Source: Tetragenococcus halophilus subsp. flandriensis (GTDB taxonomy: Bacteria > Bacillota > Bacilli > Lactobacillales > Enterococcaceae). Taken from it: a stretch of 64,000 nucleotides of DNA. Each line of letters starts with the position of its first letter. The first letter of the stretch is position 1. The notes under the pieces are model-generated. The model was given only the letters and a program-made list of their open reading frames with translations, searched no databases and was not told the DNA's origin. This document shows positions 54,073-63,384 of this stretch, piece after piece. Location: positions 62,001 to 126,000 of the forward strand of contig NZ_BSUG01000003.1 of the NCBI RefSeq assembly GCF_030161475.1, written 5' to 3'. A program made the position numbers and the translations under genes.

Positions 54073-54921
54073 TTAAATAATAGACAAAGTTTGCTTAGAA
54101 GTTGGTTTAGGAAACTCTTTATCCAGTTGTTTCATTTCTTCATCTGTCAGCTGAATTTTGGCTGCTTCGATATTTTCGATAACATGTTCTGGATTACTAG
54201 ATTGCGGAATAGCTAGTGTTTGACCTTTTCTTATGCTCCAAGCAAGTAGCATTTGAAAAATCGTTGCTTGATGGTTTTGCGCAATTGCTTTTAGCTTGGC
54301 ATTAGAAGTCAATTGCCCTCCTAATTGATCACCTTCAGCCATGGGCGCATAGGCAATTAAAGGAAGCTGCTTTTCTTGCATATAAGGCAATAAATCAAAC
54401 TCGATTCCTCTTTCTCCCAAATTATAGAGGACTTGATTTACCTGGCAGTTTTGACTATTTTTCTTCTGATACATCTTTTCTAGATCTTTTACATCAAAAT
54501 TAGAAACGCCCCATGCCTTGATCTTTCCTGCCTTTTTCGCTTCTTCTAGTGCCTCAATCGTTTCTTCAATGGGAATATTACCTGTCCAATGAAGTAAATA
54601 AAGATCCAAATAATCCGTGCCCAATCTTTTTAAGCTGTTATCTAAGCTGACAGGCAATTGTTTTTTAGAAGCATTCCAAGGATATACTTTTGAAATCAAG
54701 AATAAATCTTCTCGCTTAAAATCTTGTATGGCTTCACCTACTAAAAGCTCAGAACCACCATCGCCATACATTTCTGCAGTATCAAGGACAACAGCGCCAT
54801 GTTCTATTCCAGTTTTTAAAGCTTCTAACTCTTGCCTTTTTTTAGATGGGTCTTCTCCCATATGCCATGTACCTAAACCGATGGGAAAAAGTTCTTCTTG
54901 ATTGATCTTAACAGTAGACAT
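54073..54921 (-). CDS. Aldo/keto reductase
   Basis: A 282-residue NADPH-dependent oxidoreductase with a TIM-barrel fold. The catalytic tetrad is visible: Asp and Tyr in VLDTAEMYGDG (about 46-56), Lys in LFLISKVYPW (about 76-85) and His in LYLLHWTG. The C-terminal NADP-binding segment is AIPQSSNPEHVIENI. The substrate is not predictable; many homologues reduce methylglyoxal-type or sugar aldehydes. ATG 54921 follows AAAGGCGG. Confidence 0.92.
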   Translation of the reverse strand: MSTVKINQEELFPIGLGTWHMGEDPSKKRQELEALKTGIEHGAVVLDTAEMYGDGGSELLVGEAIQDFKREDLFLISKVYPWNASKKQLPVSLDNSLKRLGTDYLDLYLLHWTGNIPIEETIEALEEAKKAGKIKAWGVSNFDVKDLEKMYQKKNSQNCQVNQVLYNLGERGIEFDLLPYMQEKQLPLIAYAPMAEGDQLGGQLTSNAKLKAIAQNHQATIFQMLLAWSIRKGQTLAIPQSSNPEHVIENIEAAKIQLTDEEMKQLDKEFPKPTSKQTLSII

Positions 54922-54963
54922 CTAAATTCCGCCTTTCCTTTAAAAAATCGCACAGCTTTTAAC

Positions 54964-55968
54964 TTAATAGATTAAATTAAATAAATCTTCATTTTCCATA
55001 TCACCAAAATATTTCTTAACGTCAATAGCATCCACTGCTCTTTTCAAGTCTTCTCTTTCATATCTAGTACCGATCAATTGATTTTCTACGTCTTTAATAT
55101 CGCCTAGTCCAAAGAAATCACCATAGATCTTAGCGTTTGCAATTTTACCTTCTTTAACATTTAAACGTACATCAATTGAACCGATAGAAAAACGTTCATA
55201 ACGCTCAACATTAAACTCAGGCGAGTGTCCATAATTCCAGTCCCAGTTTCCATAATATTTATCAGTATATTCTTTTATATTTTTCCAATCATCTTCTGTC
55301 AGCTCATAAGTATTCACTTCATCCACAGAGTCTACGCCAAAGATTTTCAATAAAATTTCGTTTCTGAATTCTTCAGTCGTCATATCTTGGTTTTCCTCGG
55401 GTAAGAAAGGCTTAATATTAGTTACTCGTGAGCGAATCGACTTAATCCCTTTTGATTCGATTTTATCTTTACGAACCTTTAAAGCATTGGTTACTTCGTT
55501 TTTATCACTATCAAGCATTAAAGTACCGTGTGCGTACATTCTACCATTAGTCGAATACATCGCGTTACCGGAAAACTTCATATCATCGATCACTAAATCA
55601 TTACGGCCTTTAAGTCGGGCCCCTTCAACACCCATATCATGAAGCGCATTTACTACTGGTTCAGTAAATCTTGCAAAGTTTCTAAAAGAGTTACCATCGT
55701 CTGGTGTAATAAAACTATAATTTAAATTACCTAAATCATGGTAAACAGCACCGCCTCCACTAAGGCGTCTTACCACATGAATGCCATGTTCATCGACATA
55801 GTCCTGATTGATTTCTTCAAAAGTATTTTGGTTACGACCTATAATAATTGAAGGTTCATTGATATAAAATAAAAGGATCGGTTCATCCGTTTTCATTTTA
55901 TCAAGTAAGTAATTTTCAATCGCTAAATTAACTCGCGGGTCGTTGTTTTCATTTGGTACATAGATCAT
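54964..55968 (-). CDS. lplA: Lipoate-protein ligase A
   Basis: A 334-residue enzyme that activates lipoate with ATP and attaches it to E2 or H-protein lysines. It has the catalytic domain (about 1-240) with SIIIGRNQNTFEE, the RRLSGGGAVYHDLGNLNYSF signature (about 66-85) and the lipoate lysine-binding KFSGNAMYS, and a C-terminal accessory domain (about 245-334). The length fits the two-domain ligase (LplA/LplJ). GGAGGAAAA precedes ATG 55968. Confidence 0.95.
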   Translation of the reverse strand: MIYVPNENNDPRVNLAIENYLLDKMKTDEPILLFYINEPSIIIGRNQNTFEEINQDYVDEHGIHVVRRLSGGGAVYHDLGNLNYSFITPDDGNSFRNFARFTEPVVNALHDMGVEGARLKGRNDLVIDDMKFSGNAMYSTNGRMYAHGTLMLDSDKNEVTNALKVRKDKIESKGIKSIRSRVTNIKPFLPEENQDMTTEEFRNEILLKIFGVDSVDEVNTYELTEDDWKNIKEYTDKYYGNWDWNYGHSPEFNVERYERFSIGSIDVRLNVKEGKIANAKIYGDFFGLGDIKDVENQLIGTRYEREDLKRAVDAIDVKKYFGDMENEDLFNLIY

Positions 55969-56127
55969 TTTTCTTTTTCCTCCTTTTTATACACTTACTT
56001 ATTGTAACATGCTTTTATCTTATCAACGAACAAATAACTTTACAAATTTATTTACTTTGTGATATTTCAAACGTCGGTATAAGTACTATCACGAAGCTAT
56101 TATTTAATAATCTTTCACAAATTATAT

Positions 56128-56143
56128 ATACTATATATTGTAT
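56128..56143. promoter_or_regulatory. NrdR box 1 upstream of nrdDG
   Basis: ATACTATATATTGTAT matches the NrdR consensus (ACACWATATMTTGTGT). It is spaced 41 bp (about four turns) from a second box. NrdR represses ribonucleotide reductase genes when dATP is high. Confidence 0.75.
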
Positions 56144-56168
56144 ATATAATTAATAATTAACTGTTTAA

Positions 56169-56184
56169 ATACAATATCTTGTTG
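56169..56184. promoter_or_regulatory. NrdR box 2 overlapping the nrdDG promoter
   Basis: ATACAATATCTTGTTG matches the NrdR consensus and overlaps the -35 element, so binding would block the promoter. Confidence 0.78.
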
Positions 56185-56210
56185 ATTTTCTCTTATAAAT
56201 AAATTATGAT
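56182..56210 (+). promoter_or_regulatory. Sigma-A-type promoter of nrdDG
   Basis: TTGATT (56182-56187), a 17-nt spacer and TATGAT (56205-56210) form a -35/-10 pair 36 nt before the nrdD start. Confidence 0.72.
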
Positions 56211-56245
56211 AATAGTTGAATAAAAAAAAGGAGTTGGTTCATTTG

Positions 56246-58441
56246 ATGACGACAAAAATAAATAGTGAGCAAAGTATCTCTTTATCTTCTCAGCTTTCAG
56301 ATATGAAAGTAGTCAAGCGTGATGGTCGTTTAGTTAATTTTAACGCACAAAAAATTTATGACGCACTGCTAAAAGCCAAAAAACATCTAGAAGGTAAAGT
56401 GTCTCCACTTGATCATGAACATATCAATCGAATCGTAGAACAAGTAATTAGTGAAATCAACTATCGCTTTCAACAAAATGTCAAAATTTATGAGATCCAA
56501 AATATCGTTGAACACACACTTTTAGAAAACCACGAATATGAACTAGCTCAAGAGTATATCAACTATCGAACACAAAGAGATTTTAAACGTAGCCAAGCGA
56601 CTGATATCAATTTTAGTATCGATCAGTTAATGGGCAAAGAAAAAACGGTAGTCAACGAAAATGCCAATAAAGATAGCGATGTATTCAATACACAAAGAGA
56701 CTTAACTGCTGGTATTGTTGGAAAATCAATCGGTCTTAAGATGTTACCTCCGCATGTAGCAAATGCTCATCAAAAGGGTGACATTCATTATCATGATCTA
56801 GACTATCACCCTTATGCTCCGATGACAAATTGCTGTTTGATTGACTTTAAAGGAATGTTAAACAATGGCTTTAAAATTGGAAATGCTGAAGTTGAGCCAC
56901 CAAAATCTATTCAAACGGCAACAGCGCAAATTTCACAAATTATTGCAAATGTCGCTTCCAGTCAATACGGTGGATGTTCTGCCGATCGTTTAGACGAAAC
57001 TTTAGCCCCTTTTGCTAAATCGAATTACCAGAAACATTTGAAGGAAGCAAAAATTTGGATTGAAGATCAGACGCGGCAAAAAGAATTCGCCATGAAAAAA
57101 ACAAAAAAAGATATTTTTGATGCCATGCAAAGTCTAGAATATGAGATCAACACTTTATTTACTTCAAATGGCCAGACACCCTTTACTTCTGTTGGTTTTG
57201 GCCTTGGTACAGATTGGTTTGCTAGAGAAATTCAACGGGCGATCTTACAAAATAGGATCAACGGTTTAGGTAGCGAGCAGCGCACAGCGATCTTTCCTAA
57301 ATTGATTTTTAGCATTAAAAGCGGGACCAATCTAAATCCTGAAGATCCTAATTATGACATAAAACAACTAGCTTTAGAATGTGCTACTAAAAGAATGTAT
57401 CCAGATATTTTAAATTACGATAAAATCGTTGAATTAACAGGTAGTTTTAAAGTGCCAATGGGATGTCGTTCCTTCCTACAGGGATGGAAAAATGAGCAAA
57501 GCGAAGAGGTCAATGTTGGACGTATGAATTTAGGCGTAGTTACGATAAACTTACCTCGTATAGCCATGCAAGCAGAAGGCGATTTGGAAAATTTTTGGAA
57601 AATTTTAGATGAACGTTTAAGTATTGCAAAAGACGCTTTAGTTTATCGGGTAGAACGCTGTAAACAAGCAAATCCGGCAAATGCTCCTATTTTGTATATG
57701 TATGGCGCTTTTGGTAAACGTCTAGGGCGTAAAGAAGCTGTAAATGAATTATTCAAAAACAAACGAGCAACGGTTTCGCTTGGTTATATCGGTTTATATG
57801 AAGCAGCTTCAGCTTTTCATGGACAAGACTGGGAAAGTAATGAAAAAGCTAAAAACTTTACCTTAGACATTGTCAAAAAACTTAAAAATAATACCGATCA
57901 ATGGGGAGACGAATATGGTTACCACTTTAGCGTCTATTGCACACCAAGTGAGAGCTTAACTGATCGTTTTTGCCGTTTAGATACCGAAAAGTTCGGTATA
58001 GTAGAAAACATCACAGACAAAGAGTATTATACTAACAGCTTTCATTATGATATTCGTAAAGATCCTACACCATTTGAAAAATTAGATTTTGAAAAAGATT
58101 ATCCAAAATATTGCGCAGGTGGTTTTATTCATTACTGTGAATACCCTGTTTTACAGCAAAATCCAAAAGCACTTGAGGCAGTCTGGGATTATTCTTACGA
58201 TCGTGTTGGCTATTTAGGAACGAATACGCCTATCGATCATTGTTATGAATGTGGTTTTGAAGGTGATTTTAAAGCAACAGAAAAAGGGTTTGAATGTCCA
58301 CAATGTGGAAATCATGACCCTAAAACTTGTGATGTTGTTAAAAGAACGTGCGGATATCTAGGCAACCCACAAGCTCGTCCAATGGTTCATGGACGTCATA
58401 AAGAAATCGCTTCTCGTGTAAAGCATATGGGAAATGAATAA
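56246..58441 (+). CDS. nrdD: Anaerobic ribonucleoside-triphosphate reductase
   Basis: Class III ribonucleotide reductase that makes dNTPs from NTPs without oxygen, using a glycyl radical and formate. The 731-residue protein has an N-terminal ATP-cone (about 20-115; VVKRDGRLVNFNAQKIYDAL), a long catalytic barrel and a C-terminal zinc site (two CxxC pairs: CYECG, CPQCG). The radical glycine is Gly703 in RTCGYLG. ATG 56246 follows GGAG at 12 nt; TTG 56243 is an alternative with better spacing. It is co-transcribed with nrdG. Confidence 0.96.
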   Translation: MTTKINSEQSISLSSQLSDMKVVKRDGRLVNFNAQKIYDALLKAKKHLEGKVSPLDHEHINRIVEQVISEINYRFQQNVKIYEIQNIVEHTLLENHEYELAQEYINYRTQRDFKRSQATDINFSIDQLMGKEKTVVNENANKDSDVFNTQRDLTAGIVGKSIGLKMLPPHVANAHQKGDIHYHDLDYHPYAPMTNCCLIDFKGMLNNGFKIGNAEVEPPKSIQTATAQISQIIANVASSQYGGCSADRLDETLAPFAKSNYQKHLKEAKIWIEDQTRQKEFAMKKTKKDIFDAMQSLEYEINTLFTSNGQTPFTSVGFGLGTDWFAREIQRAILQNRINGLGSEQRTAIFPKLIFSIKSGTNLNPEDPNYDIKQLALECATKRMYPDILNYDKIVELTGSFKVPMGCRSFLQGWKNEQSEEVNVGRMNLGVVTINLPRIAMQAEGDLENFWKILDERLSIAKDALVYRVERCKQANPANAPILYMYGAFGKRLGRKEAVNELFKNKRATVSLGYIGLYEAASAFHGQDWESNEKAKNFTLDIVKKLKNNTDQWGDEYGYHFSVYCTPSESLTDRFCRLDTEKFGIVENITDKEYYTNSFHYDIRKDPTPFEKLDFEKDYPKYCAGGFIHYCEYPVLQQNPKALEAVWDYSYDRVGYLGTNTPIDHCYECGFEGDFKATEKGFECPQCGNHDPKTCDVVKRTCGYLGNPQARPMVHGRHKEIASRVKHMGNE

Positions 58442-58465
58442 AATATTTGCTAAAGGAGGATTATA

Positions 58466-59068
58466 TTGCGTAATCCAAAACCTAAAGAATGGCAAGCAAA
58501 AGACTACAGTAAAAATTATATCGCAGATTATAAACCCTTCAATTTTGTTGATGGTGAGGGCGTAAGAAATAGCCTATATGTAAGTGGCTGTCTGTTTGCC
58601 TGTAAAGGTTGTTTTAATAAAGCTGTCCAAAGCTTTCGTTATGGTCAACCTTTCACCCGAGAACTAGAAGAACAAATTATCAAAGATCTCGCACCCGAAT
58701 ATGTACAAGGATTGACGCTTTTAGGAGGGGAACCTTTCTTAAATACCGAAGTTTGCTTACAAGTTATCAACCGTGTCAAAGAAGTTTACGGTAGTAAAAA
58801 AGATATTTGGAGCTGGTCAGGTTATACTTTTGAAGAATTATTGCAGGATACTGATGATAAGCTGGAGATGCTTGCAAAAATAGATATATTAGTAGACGGA
58901 CGCTTTGAATTAAGTAAAAAAAATCTAAATTTGCAATTTCGCGGTAGCAGCAACCAGCGAATTATTGATGTAGCAAAGTCATTAGAAGTCGGACAAGCAG
59001 TTATCTGGGAAAAATGCCATGATACTGATACCCAATACGAACAAATAAAAAAACAAAAGCTAATCTAA
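58466..59068 (+). CDS. nrdG: Anaerobic ribonucleotide reductase activating protein
   Basis: A 200-residue radical-SAM enzyme that generates the glycyl radical on NrdD. The iron-sulphur cluster cysteines are Cys42, Cys46 and Cys49 (CxxxCxxC, GCLFACKGC), followed by TLLGGEPFLN. The start is TTG 58466, 8 nt after AAAGGAGG. It is 24 nt from nrdD. Confidence 0.96.
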   Translation: MRNPKPKEWQAKDYSKNYIADYKPFNFVDGEGVRNSLYVSGCLFACKGCFNKAVQSFRYGQPFTRELEEQIIKDLAPEYVQGLTLLGGEPFLNTEVCLQVINRVKEVYGSKKDIWSWSGYTFEELLQDTDDKLEMLAKIDILVDGRFELSKKNLNLQFRGSSNQRIIDVAKSLEVGQAVIWEKCHDTDTQYEQIKKQKLI

Positions 59069-59113
59069 AATAAGAAACAAGGGAAATTTTATCATTTTCC
59101 TTGTTTCTTATTT
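59068..59113 (+). terminator. Terminator after nrdG
   Basis: AAATAAGAAACAAGGGAAA and TTTTCCTTGTTTCTTATTT form a long stem around TTTATCA. It also overlaps the dinB stop (59108), so it may act in both directions. Confidence 0.88.
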
Positions 59114-60235
59114 GTAAGGATCACCTTTTTCCCAAAGCGGCAGCACAATATTTTCATATGTTAAAGGATCTAAATTAGTCATTGTAATCCCTAAAAGTCG
59201 CACGCCTTTTTCCACTTGCGCCACTTCTTCAAAAATCAAACTCACCTGCGAAAAAATATCATCTTTTTGATAAATATATTCTTGGACTGTCGCGCGTTTA
59301 GTGATGGTTTCAAAATCAGAATAACGTAATTTTAGTACAACTGTCTTTCCATGCTTTTGCTCTTTTTTTAAACTTTCTGTTACTTGCTCTGCCATAATTC
59401 TTAGCTGTGATAAGCATTCTTGTTCACTCGTTAAGGCTTTGCCGTAAGTTCGTTCGCGTCCCACAGACTTACGTTCTCTAGTGACTTGAACAGGAGAATT
59501 ATGGATGCCTCGAACTTTTCGATAAAGAGAATAGCCCATTTTCCCAAAAAGCTGGATTAATTCCATCTCACTTTTTTGGTAAAGATCGTTTCCTGTGTAA
59601 ATTCCTAACTCATGCATTTTAGGCACGGTTTTTTTACCAACACCGTGAAACTTCTCAATAGGTAAATCGCGCAAAAAATCAACGGCTTCATCCGGCGTAA
59701 CTACCGTCATCCCTCTTGGTTTTTGATAATCTGAAGCTAATTTGGCCAAAAATTTGTTATAACTGACACCAGCTGAACAAGTTAAATGAACTTCTTGCCA
59801 AATATCATGTTGAATCAATTTAGCAATTTTTATCGCTGAGCTACTATTTATTTTATTATTTGTCACATCCAAATACGCTTCATCGATTGATACAGGTTCA
59901 ATGATATCAGTATAATAATGGAAAATTTCACGTATTTTTTGGGAAATTTCTCGGTATTTTTGATGATTTCCTGGAACAAAAGTCGCGTGGGGACATAATT
60001 CATAAGCTTTTTGTGCACTCATTGCTGAATGGATACCATATTTACGCGCCTTATAGTTCGCAGTTGTCACAACGCCACGCCCACCTGTATCTTTAGGATG
60101 ACGAGCGATCACAAGTGGATACTGGGCTAGTTTTGGATCATCTCTTTCTTCAACTGAAGCAAAGAAAGCATCCATATCAATATGGATAACTTTACGCGAA
60201 GTATCATTTTTTAACGGAAATTGTAAGCCGATCAT
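59108..60235 (-). CDS. dinB: DNA polymerase IV (DinB)
   Basis: Y-family translesion polymerase. The 375-residue protein has the catalytic carboxylates in IHIDMDAFFASVEERDDP (about 18-35) and VSIDEAYLDVT (about 110-120), the helix-hairpin-helix around KFHGVGKKTVPKMHELGI, and the little-finger domain (about 245-355). ATG 60235 is chosen because GAGGTGGGG precedes it; GTG 60244 overlaps that site. No beta-clamp peptide is clear at the C-terminus. Confidence 0.94.
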   Translation of the reverse strand: MIGLQFPLKNDTSRKVIHIDMDAFFASVEERDDPKLAQYPLVIARHPKDTGGRGVVTTANYKARKYGIHSAMSAQKAYELCPHATFVPGNHQKYREISQKIREIFHYYTDIIEPVSIDEAYLDVTNNKINSSSAIKIAKLIQHDIWQEVHLTCSAGVSYNKFLAKLASDYQKPRGMTVVTPDEAVDFLRDLPIEKFHGVGKKTVPKMHELGIYTGNDLYQKSEMELIQLFGKMGYSLYRKVRGIHNSPVQVTRERKSVGRERTYGKALTSEQECLSQLRIMAEQVTESLKKEQKHGKTVVLKLRYSDFETITKRATVQEYIYQKDDIFSQVSLIFEEVAQVEKGVRLLGITMTNLDPLTYENIVLPLWEKGDPYK

Positions 60236-60282
60236 CTTCCCCACCTCAATTCCATTATACTCAAACGAACGTTCCCCTGCAA

Positions 60283-61146
60283 CTAGTTCAGTTCATGATA
60301 ATCATTATAAACAACTTGCTTTTTTAAATTATTTCTTTGAGCTACTTTTTTGATCGCTTCATTGGGTTTAAAACCTTCAGCTATTAAATTTTCTACCTGT
60401 ACTTTTAATGGTTCTTGCGGTAATTGCTCTGAGACTTCTTCTATGTTTTGTCCTTCAACAAGTATACAGCACTCACCCTTAACAGTATTTTCTTCCAAAT
60501 AAGACTTTAATTCCGCTAATGTGCCCCTTAAATATTCTTCATGTATTTTTGTTAATTCGCGGCAAATGACTGCTTTTCTATGTTTGTCAAAACTTTCATT
60601 CATGTTACTTATGGTCGTTTTTAAACGATAAGGCGATTCGTAAAAAATCATCGTCGCCTTTATTGTGGCCAACTGTTTTAATTCTGCTTTTTGGTCTTTT
60701 TTTCTACGTGGTAAAAAACCATAAAAATAATTAGGCTGAGCGTTTAATCCAGAAGCAATCAAAGCTGTTAATCCTGCTGTTGGACCGGGTAAAGAAATCA
60801 CAGAAATTTCTTTTTGAATACAAGCAGCTACCAATTCTTGTCCGGGATCGCTAATAGAAGGCATACCCGCATCACTTACTTGCGCAATCGTCTGCCCTTT
60901 TTGTAATAACTTCAAAAATTCAGGGATGCGCTGTTTGTAATTATGTTCATGTAAACTTTTTTGAGCAACTTCAATTTCAAAATGATTTAATAATTTTTGT
61001 GTGTTACGTGTATCTTCACTAGCAATTAAATCAGCCTCTTTTAACATTTTTACGCCACGTACAGTCATATCTTCTAAATTGCCGATGGGTGTTGGCACAA
61101 GATATAATTTTCCTCGCTCATCTTTATAACTTTGTTGTTTTTTCAA
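60283..61146 (-). CDS. rsmI: 16S rRNA (cytidine1402-2'-O)-methyltransferase RsmI
   Basis: A 287-residue tetrapyrrole-methylase-family enzyme that 2'-O-methylates C1402 of 16S rRNA, the same nucleotide that RsmH N4-methylates. Motifs are LYLVPTPIGNLEDMTVRG (about 14-31), ASEDTRNTQKLLNHF, AQVSDAGMPSISDPGQELV and SLPGPTAGLTALIASGL. The start is TTG 61146, 6 nt after GTGGAGG. It is separated from yabA by a terminator. Confidence 0.95.
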   Translation of the reverse strand: MKKQQSYKDERGKLYLVPTPIGNLEDMTVRGVKMLKEADLIASEDTRNTQKLLNHFEIEVAQKSLHEHNYKQRIPEFLKLLQKGQTIAQVSDAGMPSISDPGQELVAACIQKEISVISLPGPTAGLTALIASGLNAQPNYFYGFLPRRKKDQKAELKQLATIKATMIFYESPYRLKTTISNMNESFDKHRKAVICRELTKIHEEYLRGTLAELKSYLEENTVKGECCILVEGQNIEEVSEQLPQEPLKVQVENLIAEGFKPNEAIKKVAQRNNLKKQVVYNDYHELN

Positions 61147-61170
61147 TACTTGCCTCCACTAAATTTTTTT

Positions 61171-61206
61171 ATAAAAAAAGACTGGGTATCAAAAAATGAT
61201 CCAGTC
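61171..61206 (-). terminator. Terminator after yabA
   Basis: On the minus strand GACTGGATCAT pairs with GATACCCAGTC (minor mismatch) around TTTTTT, followed by T7. It ends the tmk-darA-holB-ricT-yabA transcript, leaving rsmI to read-through or its own promoter. Confidence 0.82.
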
Positions 61207-61211
61207 AATTT

Positions 61212-61568
61212 CTATTTATTGCTGCTATCACGGTAAATAACTTCTAAGCAAAAGGCACAAGGTTCATCATGTTCACGTCTTGCACCGTATAAATCATAAC
61301 AAACATGAAAACCTTCTTCATAAATTTTTTCAAGATTTAAACGTGATCGTGAAAGCTCTTGCTTTTCCTTTTCTGGAAGTTTAGCGTCCTGCTGACTCAA
61401 TTCATGGATACGTTCTCTTAAGCGTTGATTTTCTAACTCTAGTGTTGCATTTTTTTCAACCAATTCTTGTAAAGAATCCTTCATCTCCATCAAATTTTGC
61501 GATAGTTTTTGTAAATCTTCATCAAATTCATTTAATCCATCATACAAAGAACGTTTATCCATCGACAT
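61212..61568 (-). CDS. yabA: Replication initiation control protein YabA
   Basis: A 118-residue protein that binds DnaA and the DnaN clamp and limits replication initiation. It has an N-terminal coiled coil (about 5-70; EFDEDLQKLSQNLMEMKDSL) and a C-terminal zinc site (His and Cys residues in FHVCYDLYGARREHDEPCAFC). ATG 61568 is used; ATG 61562 (MDKRSL), closer to other YabA starts, is equally possible. It overlaps the ricT 3' end. Confidence 0.93.
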   Translation of the reverse strand: MSMDKRSLYDGLNEFDEDLQKLSQNLMEMKDSLQELVEKNATLELENQRLRERIHELSQQDAKLPEKEKQELSRSRLNLEKIYEEGFHVCYDLYGARREHDEPCAFCLEVIYRDSSNK

Positions 61569-62394
61569 GTGCATCACCTGCTTTAAGCGTTTCTTTCAGT
61601 TCTTCATAATCGTATTCTACAGGAACTTGTTGGCTTTTTAGACGGACCTTTACTACACGGCTTAATAAATTAAGTCCAACGACTCGTCCCTTACCTTCAG
61701 GCGTCATAACGGTCCTACCATAATCAGGCAACTCTTTTTTAGCCTGTACGTATTCGTCGTTTTCATAATTTAAACAACACATTAAACGTCCGCATAAACC
61801 TGATATTTTGCTTGGATTCAAGGAAAGACCTTGATCCTTAGCCATTTTAATTGAAACAGGTACAAATTCTCCTAAAAAAGTAGAACAACATAACTGCCGA
61901 CCACAAGGACCAATGCCACCGATGATTTTTGCCTGATCTCTTATACCTATCTGACGTAATTCAATCCTCGTTTTAAAAACACTTGCCAATTCTTTAACAA
62001 GCCCTCTAAAATCGATTCGTTTATCTGCAGTAAAGCGAAAGATTATTTTATCACGTTCGAAAGTATATTCAGCGTCAATTAATCTCATATCTATCCGGTA
62101 TTCATCTACTTTTTGCTTTCCAATTTTTAATGCTTTTTGAGCGTCCATGCTATTTTTCATATCTTGTGATAATTCTTCTTTAGTCGCTTTATGTAAGATT
62201 GAACCTATTTCATCTGGCAAATCCTTTTCACTCACTTCTTGATTGCTAATGACAACACTAGCAATCGCTTTTAAATGCTTTTTTTCAACTAAAACTTTAT
62301 CACCACATAAGAGACTTTCATCTCCTACTGAAAAATAATCAATAGGACCAGCCTTATGATAACGAACGCCTGCTACATTGATCACGTCACTCAT
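61555..62394 (-). CDS. ricT: PSP1-domain protein RicT (YaaT)
   Basis: A 279-residue PSP1-family protein. In B. subtilis YaaT joins RicA (YmcA) and RicF (YlbF) in an Fe-S-containing complex that controls RNase Y and development. It has cysteine-rich segments GGIGPCGRQLCCSTFLGEF and SGLCGRLMCCLNYEND that bind Fe-S clusters, and a beta-rich C-terminus (PDYGRTVMTPEGKGRVVG). It lies between holB and yabA, the conserved order. ATG 62394 follows AAGGATG. Confidence 0.93.
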   Translation of the reverse strand: MSDVINVAGVRYHKAGPIDYFSVGDESLLCGDKVLVEKKHLKAIASVVISNQEVSEKDLPDEIGSILHKATKEELSQDMKNSMDAQKALKIGKQKVDEYRIDMRLIDAEYTFERDKIIFRFTADKRIDFRGLVKELASVFKTRIELRQIGIRDQAKIIGGIGPCGRQLCCSTFLGEFVPVSIKMAKDQGLSLNPSKISGLCGRLMCCLNYENDEYVQAKKELPDYGRTVMTPEGKGRVVGLNLLSRVVKVRLKSQQVPVEYDYEELKETLKAGDAHVDG

Positions 62395-62408
62395 CCTTTC
62401 TTAAGGAA

Positions 62409-63341
62409 CTAGTCAATGATTCGCAAAGCTAATTGCTCAGCTATGCCTTGAAAGGCCACATTAGCAGCTAATTTCTTTTGCGCTTGTAAAATCAACTCAA
62501 GTATTTCATTGTTCCGTTGTGTCTTTTGTTTATCTTCTAACGAGTGGTTTCGCTCATCTTGAAAATAAACTAACAGCATGGCAAAAATCATACCTTGCTG
62601 CTGCTTTTCTTTTGCTTGAGCAGTGATCTTTTTTTGCACAAAAATAAAAGCTTGCGGATCTCCTTTTTTAAGGTAATCAAACCACTTAGCTATGATTTTC
62701 CTAGTTTCATTAAACCATTCATCTTCAGAGATTTCAACTGCTTTATCATAACTATTCGTTAGATTAGCAATAAGATTGGCTGTATTTGTCCCCAAATCTC
62801 TTTCTTCTAACCGTTTGATTAAATGTTCCTTTGCTAAAGGCGTAAAATGAACAATTTGGCAACGTGATTGGATCGTCGGTAAAACTTGACCTAAAACATT
62901 GGTTTCTAAAATAGCTATTGAATCACCAACTGGCTCTTCTAATAACTTTAACAAACTGTTTGCGGCACTCGGGTTCATTTTATCAGCTTCTTGCACAATA
63001 GATATTTGCGTTCCCTTTTCAAAACTGCTCTTTGAAAGCTCTTCTTGGAGTTGACGTATTTGATTAACTTTGATTGTTTGCCCTTCTGGTTCAATCAATT
63101 GAACATTGGGATGTTCTCCTTCATTGATTCGCATGCAGTTTACACATTGCTCGCAAGGTTGATTCTCATTGACATTTAAACACAATAAACGTTTGGCTAA
63201 CCATAATGCCATATCATGTTTTCCAGAGCCATTATCCCCTTCAAAAATATAAGCATGAGCCAAACGCTCATGCTCTACATTTTTTTTCATTTGCGAATAA
63301 ACAAGAGGTTGACTTTGGGCTAAAAAATTTTCTTCTCCCAT
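62409..63341 (-). CDS. holB: DNA polymerase III delta' subunit
   Basis: A 310-residue clamp-loader subunit. It has an AAA+ fold with a P-loop-like FEGDNGSGKHDMALWLA (about 33-48), a zinc-binding module (CLNVNENQPCEQCVNCMRI, four Cys, about 51-70) and the sensor-type LLKLLEEPVGDS. The length is normal. Downstream genes ricT and yabA complete the replication cluster. AAGGAGAAT precedes ATG 63341. Confidence 0.94.
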   Translation of the reverse strand: MGEENFLAQSQPLVYSQMKKNVEHERLAHAYIFEGDNGSGKHDMALWLAKRLLCLNVNENQPCEQCVNCMRINEGEHPNVQLIEPEGQTIKVNQIRQLQEELSKSSFEKGTQISIVQEADKMNPSAANSLLKLLEEPVGDSIAILETNVLGQVLPTIQSRCQIVHFTPLAKEHLIKRLEERDLGTNTANLIANLTNSYDKAVEISEDEWFNETRKIIAKWFDYLKKGDPQAFIFVQKKITAQAKEKQQQGMIFAMLLVYFQDERNHSLEDKQKTQRNNEILELILQAQKKLAANVAFQGIAEQLALRIID

Positions 63342-63384
63342 TTAAATTCTCCTTGTTTTCTTCTACTGACAATCCTTCGACAAT

